Below, one piece after another: positions 33,500 to 44,004 of a stretch of DNA of 64,000 nt; position 1 is the stretch's first letter, and every line of letters starts with the position of its first letter. Origin of the DNA: Nilaparvata lugens. Lineage: Eukaryota > Arthropoda > Insecta > Hemiptera > Delphacidae. The notes beneath the pieces were generated by a model. That model worked only from the letters and a program-made list of their open reading frames with translations. It was not told the DNA's origin and searched no databases. The translations under genes and the position numbers were made by a program. The DNA lies in contig NC_052511.1 of the NCBI RefSeq assembly GCF_014356525.2, positions 26,778,097 to 26,842,096 on the forward strand. Reading direction: 5' to 3'.

Positions 33500-36340
33500 A
33501 GCATAATTTACTAACATTCTATTCAAATTTACAAATTTATTGACCTATCAGAGATAGCTGTTGTTCTAAATATAACAAAAGCTTGCTAGTAATACTGTAT
33601 ATGCAATCTGAAAACTGGTAACATTGTTGACCTTATTCTGTTCTATCAAAACTAGATCTGTTCTGCTCTTGTCCCTTGATTTCGCAGCTTTACATCTTAC
33701 GAGAAACATTCTTACAAATATAATACTGCATCATCTATCAAACAAAAAGTGTTCCCCTTTGTCTCTTCTCAAAGTAACAAAAATCTAGTATTCGAACAGA
33801 TTTATGAAATAGTATCTAGTATATGAACATATTTATAAAATTATTAACCATATAAGGATTGATGTTCCCCTGGAAGATTGTTCCTCATTTGCATATAGAG
33901 TCAATATAATTTTTAAGTGCCATCCATTGTGCCCATTTGGTTTTGATAGAATAGAGCTCCCCAAACCGTCTAATCTAATTAAATCAAGATGTTTAGACAT
34001 TTTTTGAATTCAATTATTCAATGTAATTATTATAAGATCCTCAACCATTCCAATTATTTCCATATTCTTTACAATGAATTTTCTTTCCTTATATGTTCGT
34101 GAGATACAAAAATATACCCAATATTCTCTCATCTCACAACTAGTCATCAATACGGTATGGAACTATACTATATTCACTATATACTATACTTATTAAATGC
34201 TTGTTTTAAGTAATGATAAGTTTTAGTGAAGATGGTTGGGTGTCTCAATTCCCAAACTCAAGCTAGAAAGATGACTTTTCTGATGGAATTTATTTTGCCT
34301 CCTGAGAGTTGCTTATACTGACTGCCTGCTTATCCTTACCCAGCCGTGCGTCACTATATGCCTGCTTCTTCCAAATATACATATACAGTACGTGTATATT
34401 ATATACACATTGCCAGGCCCCCACTCTTCAAACCAGTCCTCTGGGTGTTTTTCGGCATCCCAAACGCAATTCTCTCTCTTCTTCCTCCTCAATTTTGGGT
34501 CACCTTGCTCTGTTCTCCAATTCTCTTTTCCTAAACTGCGTTCAAGCTGATATGATTTCCCAGCCGTTCAACGAGTTTTCCAGCCCTGTTTGCTATTTTT
34601 GTGCTATTTATCGTTTGAAAGATGATATTCCACGATATTTGTTACTTGGAGTTCTTGTTCCATCAATTTGAAATTTGTTTGAACGGACAATTCATTTATA
34701 CTTTCTGTACCCTTTCTTGAGTTGTCAACATTCTAATTTGGGACAAATTAGGTATGGAATCATATCTGGGATGTAGTTGTATTAACTCAATACATTTAAA
34801 TACAACTATTGTGCCGATAGGGATTTGATAGAATGGAATTTCCCGAACCGTTGAATCTAATTTAATATATTATTTAATTTTCAATACATTTTGTTGTATT
34901 TTATTTAATACATGTGAGTCACAGGATTATGTTGTTGGCTCTACTTCAATAAATCTGCGGCTGTACTGAAAGATCCACAACCATAAAAATGAGACAACTA
35001 AGATCTTCCTCGTTATCTCGCTCGTAAATGGTGATATAGTAAAACTATCTTCAAACTGTTTCATTGATTGAATAAGAAGCATTGTTGCTATTTATAGGGA
35101 ATAGAGACAGTTTGGAGTGGGTATCACCACAGCAGTTACTAGTTTCATATTCCAAACTTGGATTATTTTCAACTGAATTTGAACGTATTATTCAATTAAT
35201 AACAATTTTTGAATTGTCGCAAGATTCCATAATATTTATCAATATGAGCTCTAAAAATGAAACTGAAATGTGAATTATATTATGTGAATCCAATATCGGA
35301 GTGCACATAATATGTTATGCAACCTGGGAGTCCCTAAGGAATCCATTTTTGAAAGAATCACTTCTCTATCTTAAGAATAATTAGTTCCTAACGCAACAAC
35401 TACTGCTAACTGATAATAGAAATCAAAGTTAGTTACGTTTAGTACTGTCGACCAATTATGAGGGTATAGAAGCTGTTAAATGGGCTTATCTTACAAATAA
35501 GTTGGATAGTGGAAGAAATATAAATACTGCGTTCTTTCATCTCACTAATGTTGTTTTATTACATCATATGAATTACATTATTCATCTACCGTTTCCGTAA
35601 GTGAGATGATGTGTACACCCTTGAATACAATAAAATCAAGATCCCCCCAATATTATCAACTTTATGCTGGTTGGTGTAGGCGCTATATTCGATGATTTGT
35701 GATCAATTTCCTTAGGGTTATTCAAGAGTTTGCAAAGAAATCAACTAGAAACCTTCAGTTTACTTTTAAAAAGGAAGACACGTTTTAACTCATTCGATGA
35801 ATTTCAAGGGCAAAATATAGTGGATTTCTATATTTCTATTATTGTAATAATTACTCTTGATTGCCAATAAGTTGCAACCAGAGAGGTTTATTTACAAATA
35901 CATATACATCATAATTATGATACAAATACAAACGAACTTGCTGATAATAAACTTAGTCCTAATTATGATACCCCATTATAATACGATAATATGCGTTAGG
36001 GAGTTGCAAAAGTAATTATCATGATAGAAATAAATTGAAACTTGTCTTACAAGTTTAACTATAAATGTTATTAGTAGACAGGCGAAAAATGAATGATTGC
36101 AGTGTTTGTGTAAGAATGAGTGGTTTGAAGGAGAGGAGAGGGCTGTGGGCAGTTGGGCTGCTCTTATCAGCCATGCAACGAATGAATTGCTTGTGCCAGC
36201 TCATCACCGTTCAAAATAATAATCGGATTAGGACTGAGGCTGTGGCCCAAGGTTGGCTGTCCTGTTTCACTTGGCCAAACCTGCAATGCGACCCCCAGGA
36301 GTGTCTCGGATTTGGGTCAACTGGATCCCGGTGACAGAAA
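33500..36340. other. Long stretch without recognised features
   Basis: AT-rich. Frames of 60-120 codons at 34,309-34,671 and 36,065-36,334 have no recognisable domain or flanking splice signals strong enough to support them. No terminal repeats seen. Confidence 0.35.
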
Positions 36341-36530
36341 CATCCCTCTTCCTTCATCTACTTGCTCTTGTTCTTGTTCTTCTTGTTTTTCTTCTTCTTC
36401 TTCTTCTTCTTCTTCTTTCTTATTTTTCTTAAACTTCTTCTTCTTAAACTTATTTTTCTCCTATTTCTAATATGCATCCAACGTTTGTTGTTTCTCTTCC
36501 GCTTATTTTTCCCATTTCCTCTTCCTTCGC
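36341..36530 (+). repeat. (CTT)n microsatellite in pyrimidine-rich DNA
   Basis: Nine perfect CTT units at 36,391-36,417, within a longer CTTGTTCTT/TTCTTAAACTT region. Confidence 0.9.
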
Positions 36531-36881
36531 TCGGTATAACCTAATTTATATTCATTGGACAACTTCAACTTGCAGTCTGAGTAGAGATGGGAATTTTGCA
36601 GCGTCCAGTTTTCAAACTACTGTAAATCTCACCGGAATAAAGAGACAAACGTTCTTGAAGAGAACATGGCTCATAGAGAGACTGGGATTATATATGGTGT
36701 ATCAAATAGTTGAGTTAAAGGTACATACATCATTATATGTCTTACGTTGTTTATCTAATCTAATAATCCAAACCACGTCCAGTGCTTATCAATGCGTTCC
36801 ATTTATATTTTTTTGTTTCTTCATTATATTAATTTATGATCCATTACAAGAGTGATCTAATGATCTTTCTATTTTTTACAG

Positions 36882-36935
36882 GTGAGTCAACTAGCATTTC
36901 TTTCATACCTGGGCCTTCTTTGGCTGGTCTTTGTG
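36882..36935 (+). CDS. Candidate 54-nt micro-exon encoding a hydrophobic segment
   Basis: A strong acceptor (TTTCTATTTTTTACAG, ending 36,881) and a strong donor (GTGAGT from 36,936) bracket exactly 54 bases. One frame reads VSQLAFLSYLGLLWLVFV, 18 codons that would suit a signal-peptide core or a membrane segment. The frame giving ESTSISFIPGPSLAGLC is also open. If real, it would be one exon of a long plus-strand gene whose other exons are far away, consistent with the window being intronic. No homolog is recognised. Chance is not excluded. Confidence 0.3.
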
Positions 36936-37400
36936 GTGAGTTTAAATACTACTAAGGGTAAACTTTATAAATACAGAGTGACACAGAATAAAGGAAACTT
37001 TTAAAAACGTCATAAAACATTAGTGGGAAGGGCAAAAATGATTTTATTCCAACTAATGTAAAGTTCAAGACTTGCATTTCAGAATTATTAATAACATCTA
37101 TCACTTTTTGACAATTACTCCTTTAAGATGGCTTCTTCCTGAACGAATACACTCATGAAATCTGTGTTGACGATTACTCATTGATCGCTGCAGCATCTGC
37201 GTTTCCTGGGCCCATGATCTGTCCATTTTCTGTTTGTGTAGCTATCTCAAATCAACCGTTTTCACAACTTGATCAATAACTGTGGTTGAATCATAAAAGA
37301 CAATTCAAAATGAAATTAACAATATATCGAAGAGGGACGCTTCATTTGTTATGCGATTCCATTTCTCCGAGTTTGGAAATCATTCTTGTTTATTCCAATA
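36936..37400. other. Unassigned DNA with a possible transposon scrap
   Basis: ACAGAGTGACACAGAATAAA at 36,974 and the sequence after it look like an eroded element end (compare CAGGGTGNCNCA-type ends). No partner end is visible. Confidence 0.3.
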
Positions 37401-38973
37401 ATGTGTTCACCTATTCAACTCCAATTCATTGGATCCATTAACAATGGCTGAATTAACAAGCACTAAATAACATTAAAAACCGAAAAGCATCAGGTTTAGA
37501 TGGAATTAATGGTGAGCTTTTCAAGTACGGTGGTTTGTTACTAGATTTGGGATTCTTACATCTGATTAATGAATGCTGGATGAAATGACAAATTCCGAAA
37601 GAGTGGTGTAAAGCAGAAGTAATCTCTCTTTTCAAAAAAGGCAAACGCAATGACTGCAAAAATTATAGAGGTATTAGTCTCTTGAATGCAGGATATAAAA
37701 TATACTCGAAAATAATCAATTCAAGAGTGAAGAGTATCGCTGAAGCAGTTTTAAATGAAGAGCAGTGTGGGTTCAGAAAAGGTCGTTCATGCTCAGACAA
37801 CATTTTCTCAGTTAAAAGACTGATAGAGAAAAGAAGAAAGTTCAACCTTGATATAGTTTTTATTGATTTTGAAAAAGCATTCGATAGAGTGAATAGAAGT
37901 CTTATGTGGAGAATTCTGATTGAAAGAGGATATCCTTTACATCTTGTAAACGCAATAAGATCTCTCTACCACAATACTCAAATAATAGTAAATACAGGTG
38001 ATCATCGGTTAGATGAAATCACCATCAACCAAGGTGTTAGACAAGGGTGTAGTCTATCGCCTACTTTATTTAATATATATGTGGACCACATTTTCCGAAA
38101 ATGGAAATGTGAAGTAGATTTAGGAATTGATATTGGTGAAGGTGTGTACCTGAATGCTCTGTTGTTTTCAGACGATTTGTGTGTAGTACAGGAAAACGAA
38201 AATGACCTCCAAAAATCAGTTCATATCCTGCATGAAATTTGTAAAAATCATGGCTTTTAAAGGAAAGTACCCAATAAGATCAAAGATTGTGATAGACAAC
38301 AAGGTATTGGAGCAGGTGTCTCAGTTCACATATCTGGGTTGTGAAATTAGTTATAAAGATGAATTGGAAGTAGAGAAGAAGGTAGGAAGGTTCCAAATGA
38401 TTTGTGGAAGTATCAGTAGGACATTGGGAAAGAAAGCTACCACAAGCATGATAATGAAATTTTATAAGACAATGGCAGCTCCACTATTACTCTATGGTAG
38501 TGAATCGTGGGTAACATCAAAGCCACTTGAGAGTAAAGTGCAGGCAGCTGAGATGAGATTTCTTCGCAGAACTAAGTGCTGTGACAGAAGAGATCACATC
38601 AGGAATGAGGATATACGGAAATAGCTGAATATCTTCTGCCTGAATGAGAGAGTTGCATCTTATCGTCAGCAATGGAAAGAGCATGTGGAACGAATGTCAG
38701 CTGATAGGCTTCCTCACAGAATTTTCAAATATAAACCGGTAGGCAAAAGAGACATAGGCAGGCCACGAAAAAGATGGCAATGATCATTATATTTATTATA
38801 AAATAAAAACAGTAGATTGTAGTGATGCTTATGATGATATTAGATTAGATTATATTGATGTTATTAATTTATAGATTTTATTTTTTTATTCTAATTACAA
38901 GCTGAATATGAGTCGGAACAGGCAAGCCTAATCCCTGATTGAAAGAAGAAGAAGATGTGTTCACCTCATTCAA
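37401..38973 (+). mobile_element. 5'-truncated RTE-like LINE with target-site duplication
   Basis: The insertion lies between ATGTGTTCACCTATTCAA (37,401-37,418) and ATGTGTTCACCTCATTCAA (38,955-38,973), a duplication of about 18 bp that differs by one inserted C. The 3' end is CCTAATCCCTGATTGAAAG followed by GAAGAAGAAG, so the tail is purine triplets and not poly(A). The element body is about 1.54 kb and lacks the endonuclease and N-terminal half, typical of incomplete target-primed reverse transcription. It shares its protein family and 3' end with the LINE at 51.9 kb. Confidence 0.9.
37462..38783 (+). pseudogene. RTE-like LINE reverse transcriptase, broken
   Basis: C-terminal two thirds of a LINE polyprotein. 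Visible in order: KNRKASGLDGINGELFKYGG, NYRGISLLNAGYKIYSK, EEQCGFRKGRSCSDN, motif A VFIDFEKAFDRVNR, motif B INQGVRQGCSLSPTLFNIYV, motif C LLFSDDLCV (the usual A of ADD is S), FTYLGCEIS, LLYGSESWVTSKPLESKVQA, and the tail GRPRKRWQ. Defects: TGA at 37,586-37,588, a small deletion with frame change near 38,240-38,258, and TAG near 38,622. GRPRKRW and the QAAEMRFLRR block favour RTE/BovB-type elements; the clade is inferred from memory of these motifs. It is not functional. Confidence 0.9.
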
Positions 38974-39905
38974 TAGCATTCCCACCACACAAGGTAATAA
39001 AAAGACTTCTCAACTCTAGTCATGGAGATCAATAGAATATAATCAATTCCTGAACAATTATTGCCAATTACTTGAGCCGAGAACATACTTGCCTTGCAGC
39101 TTTTCGATCCCACTCTGTTCATACAGGCGGACAATTGTAAGACAGCGAAATATATAACAAACGAATGCGGCAATCCTGACCTGTTCGTTAAATCACATAT
39201 TCTATCCATTCAACAGAAAAATCATAAAACATAAGTCGAATCGCAAAGGTGCATGACAAATAATATGTCTCTGGCTTTATAGTACACAATATGCACAGTG
39301 CAAAACAGTAAAAAAATGATGAGACGTAACAAATTTCATGTTTGGAACGTGTGTCAAGTACAACATTAACATGTTTAATATTGATCGAACTACTATGAAT
39401 ATTTTCGTGCTCCGAAATGTGACTAAACCCAGTTGCACACACACACACACGATGTAATTACACCCATCAATTTCTGAACGTTCGATTTTTTTCCTTCTTA
39501 AGAATTCTATCAGATTCGACGGAACTTGACAAACATCATGTGTTCAATCTAATAGTATTTTCAAGGACTCCAAAAAATCTTCCAAAAATCGATTTGTATG
39601 TAATTACATTCAATACTCTTTGTGTCACAATCTCTGGGCTTCACCGTCACTATTTAATCAATTTACACGATACAACACATTCGACTTTCTATGGATTTAA
39701 GAAAACATTCCAGCTCCACCAACAAGAACCGATCACTTCCTGGATGCAATTGGCTGATTCCCTAATAAGCACTGTCAGTAGGCAATCAATAACGAAAGTG
39801 AACAATGAGCCTAGAGAAGCGAACAGTTCGTAGCTGTTTTGTTTAGCAGAGCGCACTTTGCCAGTCTTTGCTTATAGTGCTCAGTCTCAGTGCTCCAGGT
39901 GTTGC
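38974..39905. other. Unassigned DNA
   Basis: Contains a short (CA)7 run at 39,436-39,450. Nothing else recognised. Confidence 0.3.
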
Positions 39906-39911
39906 CTCGGC

Positions 39912-40212
39912 TCAAGGGATTTCCATGTCTGGCTTTGGCGAGCTCCTTCCTTTATTGTGTGTGTCTGCGCGTACTCCATGGTCGTAATTCACGTCCAACG
40001 TATGATTATTTACTGCTCTTTTTAGAGCCGTTGTACCGTCGGCCATGCAAGTAAAGAGAACAAATTCTTCTTGTTTGGTTGGTATCGTCTGAGCGCTTTG
40101 TGCGTTGTGTTCTGTGATCATCCACAGTCGCATCGCTCTTTGTAGTGCAGTTATCAGCGTTGTCATAACCGCAAATGTCCAAGTAGCAATCAACATTACT
40201 GGAAAAGAACAT
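39912..40212 (-). CDS. Candidate minus-strand exon with two overlapping open frames (weak)
   Basis: On the minus strand a pyrimidine-rich acceptor-like run (TGTTCTTTTCCAG) ends near 40,200. From there two frames are open. The longer begins MLIATWTFAVMTTLITALQR and runs about 100 codons. The other reads NVDCYLDICGYDNADNC, then a dibasic TQRTKRSDDTNQTRRICS, and stops after about 63 codons. GC content is higher than in the surroundings. No domain is recognised. The Cys- and KR-containing frame looks the more protein-like, but there is no independent support for either. Confidence 0.17.
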
Positions 40213-40615
40213 TCATTCATTCTTTATTCATTCATACAACTAGTAGTTCTGTGAACAGTAGACTTCGCGCTCAGTAAGTTACATTGACCTGTTGTTATGT
40301 TTTCTCAAAAATCAATAAATAATTTATTAATTTAAAATATCTAGAAAAAATCCCAAATAAACATAGAGTTTTCTGTCCTATCGTACCGTGACGTGTCGTC
40401 CCGGAATGTGAGTGTGAGCGCTGTTATCAGGTCTGGCTGCAATTGTATACAACGTTGTTGGAAAGATACATTTTCAAAATGTTCGATGTTTTTGAACGGG
40501 TAGTATTATAGTACACTAGATAGCTGATTTATGATGAATAATTTCAAAGTCTGATTTTTACTCGAAACTTTTCGTTTAAATTATATTCGAGACCTGATAA
40601 TTGGTCATATAAAAT
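40213..40615. other. Unassigned DNA
   Basis: CpG-containing patch at 40,380-40,440 (ACCGTGACGTGTCGTCCCGG). Nothing recognised. Confidence 0.3.
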
Positions 40616-40619
40616 CAAA

Positions 40620-40874
40620 CTTTGCATAGATGATCGGAGCTCCTGAATGAGACTTGTGGCAGTTGATATAACTTATCAATGACTAGGTATAAATTTTATC
40701 AAAATCGTTGAAGCCATTTTTGGATAAAATCGCAAAAAACCCTATTTTTGACAACATTTTCGCCATTTCAGCCGCTAAATTAATCGAAATTGTTCGTGTC
40801 GGATCCTGATAGTGTGAGGACATTAAGTTCAATATTTCAAGTGATTCCGTTAATTGGGAGATGAGATATCGTGT

Positions 40875-40907
<33 letters not shown>

Positions 40908-41049
40908 CAGACCAATACCTATACACACACATATATATACAATACCAATAATGAAACGTATAGAAATTTAGAAATTAGGGTACATTAATTTTTTTCGGAA
41001 AGCAATACTTTCCTTACCCATGGTAATAGGGCAAGGAAAGTAAAAATAA
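40620..41049 (+). mobile_element. 3' part of the 166-bp-repeat element
   Basis: Decayed unit sequence (AAATCGTTGAAGCCATTTTT, CATTTTCGCCATTTCAGCC) leads to the same hairpin end as the 15-kb copy: ACTTTCCTTACCCATGGTAA then TAGGGCAAGGAAAGT and AAAAATAAT. Part of the interior has been replaced by a CA microsatellite. Confidence 0.72.
40874..40902 (+). repeat. (CA)n microsatellite
   Basis: About 13 AC units, followed by ATATATAC and a second shorter CA/TA run to about 40,940. Confidence 0.93.
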
Positions 41050-41300
41050 TGTAACCTATCCCTGTCCCAAATTTAGATAAGCTTACTCATAGAACTTAGT
41101 TGGTTTCGAATTAGGTTGGCTGTGTGGAAGATGTAGGAATCAATGTTGCTAAGTTTATGTGGATGGGAAATATCAATATCAATGAAAATATTAATAGTGT
41201 GGGAAATTGTGTTCAGGAGTAGTGGTTGGGGTCAACACTGGAAGGCGAATGAATTTATCGAGAGCGTTATAGAGCATAATTCATAAACTTTATTGGATAA
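41050..41300. other. Unassigned DNA
   Basis: Nothing recognised. Confidence 0.3.
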
Positions 41301-41473
41301 TCTATAATATAAGAAAGTAAAGAACTGGTTTATACACGTCCGAGATCGGAAATTCATAAATGACGCATCATCACGTCTGAACTACCGGACAAGTTGAAGT
41401 TTTGCATATAGATTCTTAACTTACAGAGAGGTAAAGTTTTCATTTGGACCCTTGAGGACGGCTTACCTGCTAG
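41301..41473 (+). mobile_element. Short non-autonomous Helitron, family C
   Basis: Starts TCTATAATATAAGAAAGTAA after A and ends CTAG (41,470-41,473) before T. The internal block AAATTCATAAATGACGCATC then ATCACGTCTGAACTAC is shared with the 51.2- and 59.2-kb copies. The 3' hairpin is eroded here (CCCTTGAGGACGG). Confidence 0.75.
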
Positions 41474-41735
41474 TTATTGATACAAATTGAAAAATCTTTA
41501 TTTCTTAAGCAAAATAATAATCAATCCTTAAATGAAAACGATTAACTTTGTAAATTAAAATAACAGATTAAGCGCTGTCTAAAAAACCGAAGGTTGCGTG
41601 CTGACAGCGAGTATCAACACAAAAGGAATACATATTCAATAAAAAAATTCCAATAAAGGAACAAATAAATAAAGAACAAGAATCTGAACAAGAAAGTAGT
41701 ATTCTCAGCTTTTTATAGCGACTTTCAATCTCTAC

Positions 41736-42360
41736 TGACATACGGCTTAATCTTCGGGGACTCATTAACTGGAATTGTCAGAGTGTTCAAGGCACAGGAG
41801 CGAGTGGTCAGGATGATGCTGGGGAAACCTCCCAGAACCCCTTGCATGCCACTGTTCCAATGCTGCCCCTTCCCTGTCTATACATACTCGAGGCTGCACT
41901 ACATGGACTCAAACATAGAGCTTCCTGGGCTAGTGGATCAGATATAATATACGGGTACATCACAAGGTCTAGGAATGCTCTAAGACTATAGTGAGTTCCA
42001 TGCTATAATGACAGTATTTGATCAACTTTGGTTTTGGTATCATTGTCAATCATTCGACAAAGCTGGTGGTACTATCCTTTTCTAGGTCCACAACGATGCC
42101 AATTATGTTTTTGACAGTAGAAATATAATTAATTAATGCAGAGAATCGGCATCGCTATTCTTCTATTTTCATCCACTGTCATTATAACGTGGACCTCACT
42201 ATAGATGCTCATAGAACATCTTTTTTCAAGGTAGTCCTAATCACATGAGAAGGAAAATATTGAACACTCTCTCACCTATCATATCTGAGATTGACTCAGA
42301 AGTTTTGTTGAAGAGTAAGTCGGAGAATTTGCTGTTCGAAAATCCTTTTACAGTGTAATG
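41736..42360 (+). pseudogene. C-terminal LINE fragment (Jockey/CR1-like), split by a MITE
   Basis: Left of the MITE one frame reads GLIFGDSLTGIVRVFKAQER, VVRMMLGKPPRTPC and PVYTYSRLHYMDSN, the conserved stretch after the RT thumb in Jockey/CR1-type LINEs. A shifted frame continues YITRSRNALRL. Right of the MITE, HRTSFFKGSPNHMRRKILNT and ENLLFENPF read like the last residues of such proteins after frame adjustments. Several stops and frame changes are present. It is not the upstream part of the 42.4-kb fragment, because its C-terminal residues come before that fragment's RT motif C. Confidence 0.78.
41987..42203. mobile_element. 217-bp MITE nested in a LINE
   Basis: The ends are TATAGTGAGTTCCATGCTAT (left) and the inverse of TATAGTGAGGTCCACGTTAT (right, 42,174-42,203), about 26 of 30 positions matching. 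Same family as the 819-bp element at 29.6 kb. It interrupts the LINE fragment around it, so it inserted later. Confidence 0.88.
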
Positions 42361-42399
42361 GAACTTTGAAAATAGAGGTTTTTAAAATGATGTTTAGAA

Positions 42400-43240
42400 T
42401 GGGAGTCAAAAACTGTGAAATTTTGTCCTATGCAGATGATACTACACTTGTTTTTTCGGCTGATTCCTGGGAAGACATGAAGGTCATCTGTGAAAATGGT
42501 CTGAGAAAAATAAAAAACTATCTGGATGAACACACCTTAACTTTGAACTCAAAGAAAAGTATTTATTCAACTTTCTCACCTAATAAGTCGGGTCTCCCTG
42601 GAAATCTTAATGACCTAAAAATTCATTCCTGTTTGCTTAACGTCAATGGAACCTGTGACTGCCCTAGCATAAAAAGTGAAAAAATACAAAGTTCCTAGGT
42701 ATTATCCTTGACCAACACTTGAGGTGGGATGCACACATCAATAACTTATGTCGTAGGCTAAGATTCGTAATTTATAAATTTTACAACATCGGCTTGCTGA
42801 AAGATAGAGATATTGCTCGATTGGTGTATTATGCTTATGGCCAATCAGTCCTTCAGTATGGAATCATCGCCTGGGGGGGAGCCAGAAATGTCCATTTCAA
42901 TAAATTGTTTGTCACACATAAATTTTTAATCAAAGCTATATCTTCCAAACCCAGACTGTACCCAACTAACGATCTCTTTACCGATTTCAAGGCTTTAACC
43001 GTCAGACAGCTGTATTCAAAAAGCCTTATCCTTTACATAATAAAAAATAAACACAAATTTCATCCCCGTGTGACTCAATATAATTAAAGAACATCTAGTA
43101 TAACCTACAACTTTGACCGTACTGCTCTCGATGTATGCTGTAGACAATTTGTATTTGTAGCAAATAAATTGGTCAGTTTTCTTCCTGGTGAGGTACTAGA
43201 TATTGCAAATACTTTTTACAAGATTAGCAATACAATTTAA
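42400..43240 (+). pseudogene. LINE reverse transcriptase C-terminal half, broken
   Basis: Starts at RT motif C, ILSYADDTTLVFSADSWEDM, followed by LRKIKNYLDEHTLTLNSKKS and, after a one-base frame change near 42,680, KFLGIILDQHLRWDAHINNL, ARLVYYAYGQSVLQYGIIAW and KSLILYIIKNKHKF. A TAA at 43,085 is followed in the same frame by YNFDRTALDVCCRQFVFVAN and then a terminal TAA at 43,238. The YADD catalytic pair is intact but the frame is not, and the palm motifs A and B are missing. The order and wording fit Jockey/CR1 LINEs. Confidence 0.88.
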
Positions 43241-43787
43241 GCAAGATTATAGATAAAAACATATTAGATTACAAGCTTGATGAGAAACTATTCCAGTAAC
43301 GTTACTTAATATAAATATCCGTATTGTCTCCTTTTCATTTTACGTCGATATATTTATATTTCGACCATTTAAAACTCGAGTGACCCATATCCTAAAATAC
43401 TTAATCAGATTACGCTGTGATCTGTCTGATGTATTGAATAAAAATATCTAATTTATTAGATGCAATATTAAAAAAAAAAAACATCAAAATTTCTTGATTA
43501 ACCTGTCTCTCTCTTAGTATTTTTCTTCTTTTCCTCTCAATTAATATTTTTAACCGCTAATTCTGAGTTGTTGGTTTTTCCCAATTTCAATTTTAACTAC
43601 TACCGTATTGAATTCTATATTTAGGACTCATATCTGCGCACAGGTTCAACGCCTATGCAGGTATTAATATTTTCCTTTTGAGTGTTCTGTACTTTTTGCA
43701 TAGATTAACATTTATTATTATGTATTTTTTCTATATACACTGTTTATAAATCTCTTTAGTGTTTCTCTATGCTGTAAAGTGTTGTAT

Positions 43788-43831
43788 TATTATGTTTTTT
43801 TTTTTTGGAAAAAAAAATTTTTTATGTGATT
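43788..43831. repeat. Poly(T)/poly(A) hairpin
   Basis: A T13 run, GG, A9 and then T6 form a self-complementary homopolymer stretch inside the LINE 3' UTR. Confidence 0.8.
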
Positions 43832-44004
43832 CTTGTCATCATGTCATCGAATTGAGTTATTTTTTGTCATTTTTATATCTCAATATTTTTAACTCGATGT
43901 AATGTAACTATGTAAATGTAACTATGACTATGTATCAATTTTGACTTGTGTGAATATTGTATTATTGTACAATGCATGGCATCAATAAAATTGAAATTGA
44001 AAAA

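Larger units (their letters stand above)
42366..44004 (+). mobile_element. 5'-truncated Jockey/CR1-like LINE with 3' UTR and TTGAAA tail
   Basis: Coding remnant to 43,240, then about 760 bp of AT-rich untranslated sequence, ending ATCAATAAAATTGAAATTGA then AAAA near 44,003. An AATAAA followed by a short TTGAAA tandem is a common 3' end for these LINEs. The left junction abuts the other LINE fragment directly; no target duplication could be identified. Confidence 0.8.

Noticed and set aside
34309..34671. 120-codon plus-strand frame
   Set aside because: No family, start context or splice support; a second frame overlaps it.
36065..36334. 89-codon plus-strand frame upstream of the micro-exon
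   Set aside because: Cys/Trp-containing and interesting to look at, but no consensus donor joins it to 36,882 and no homology is recognised.
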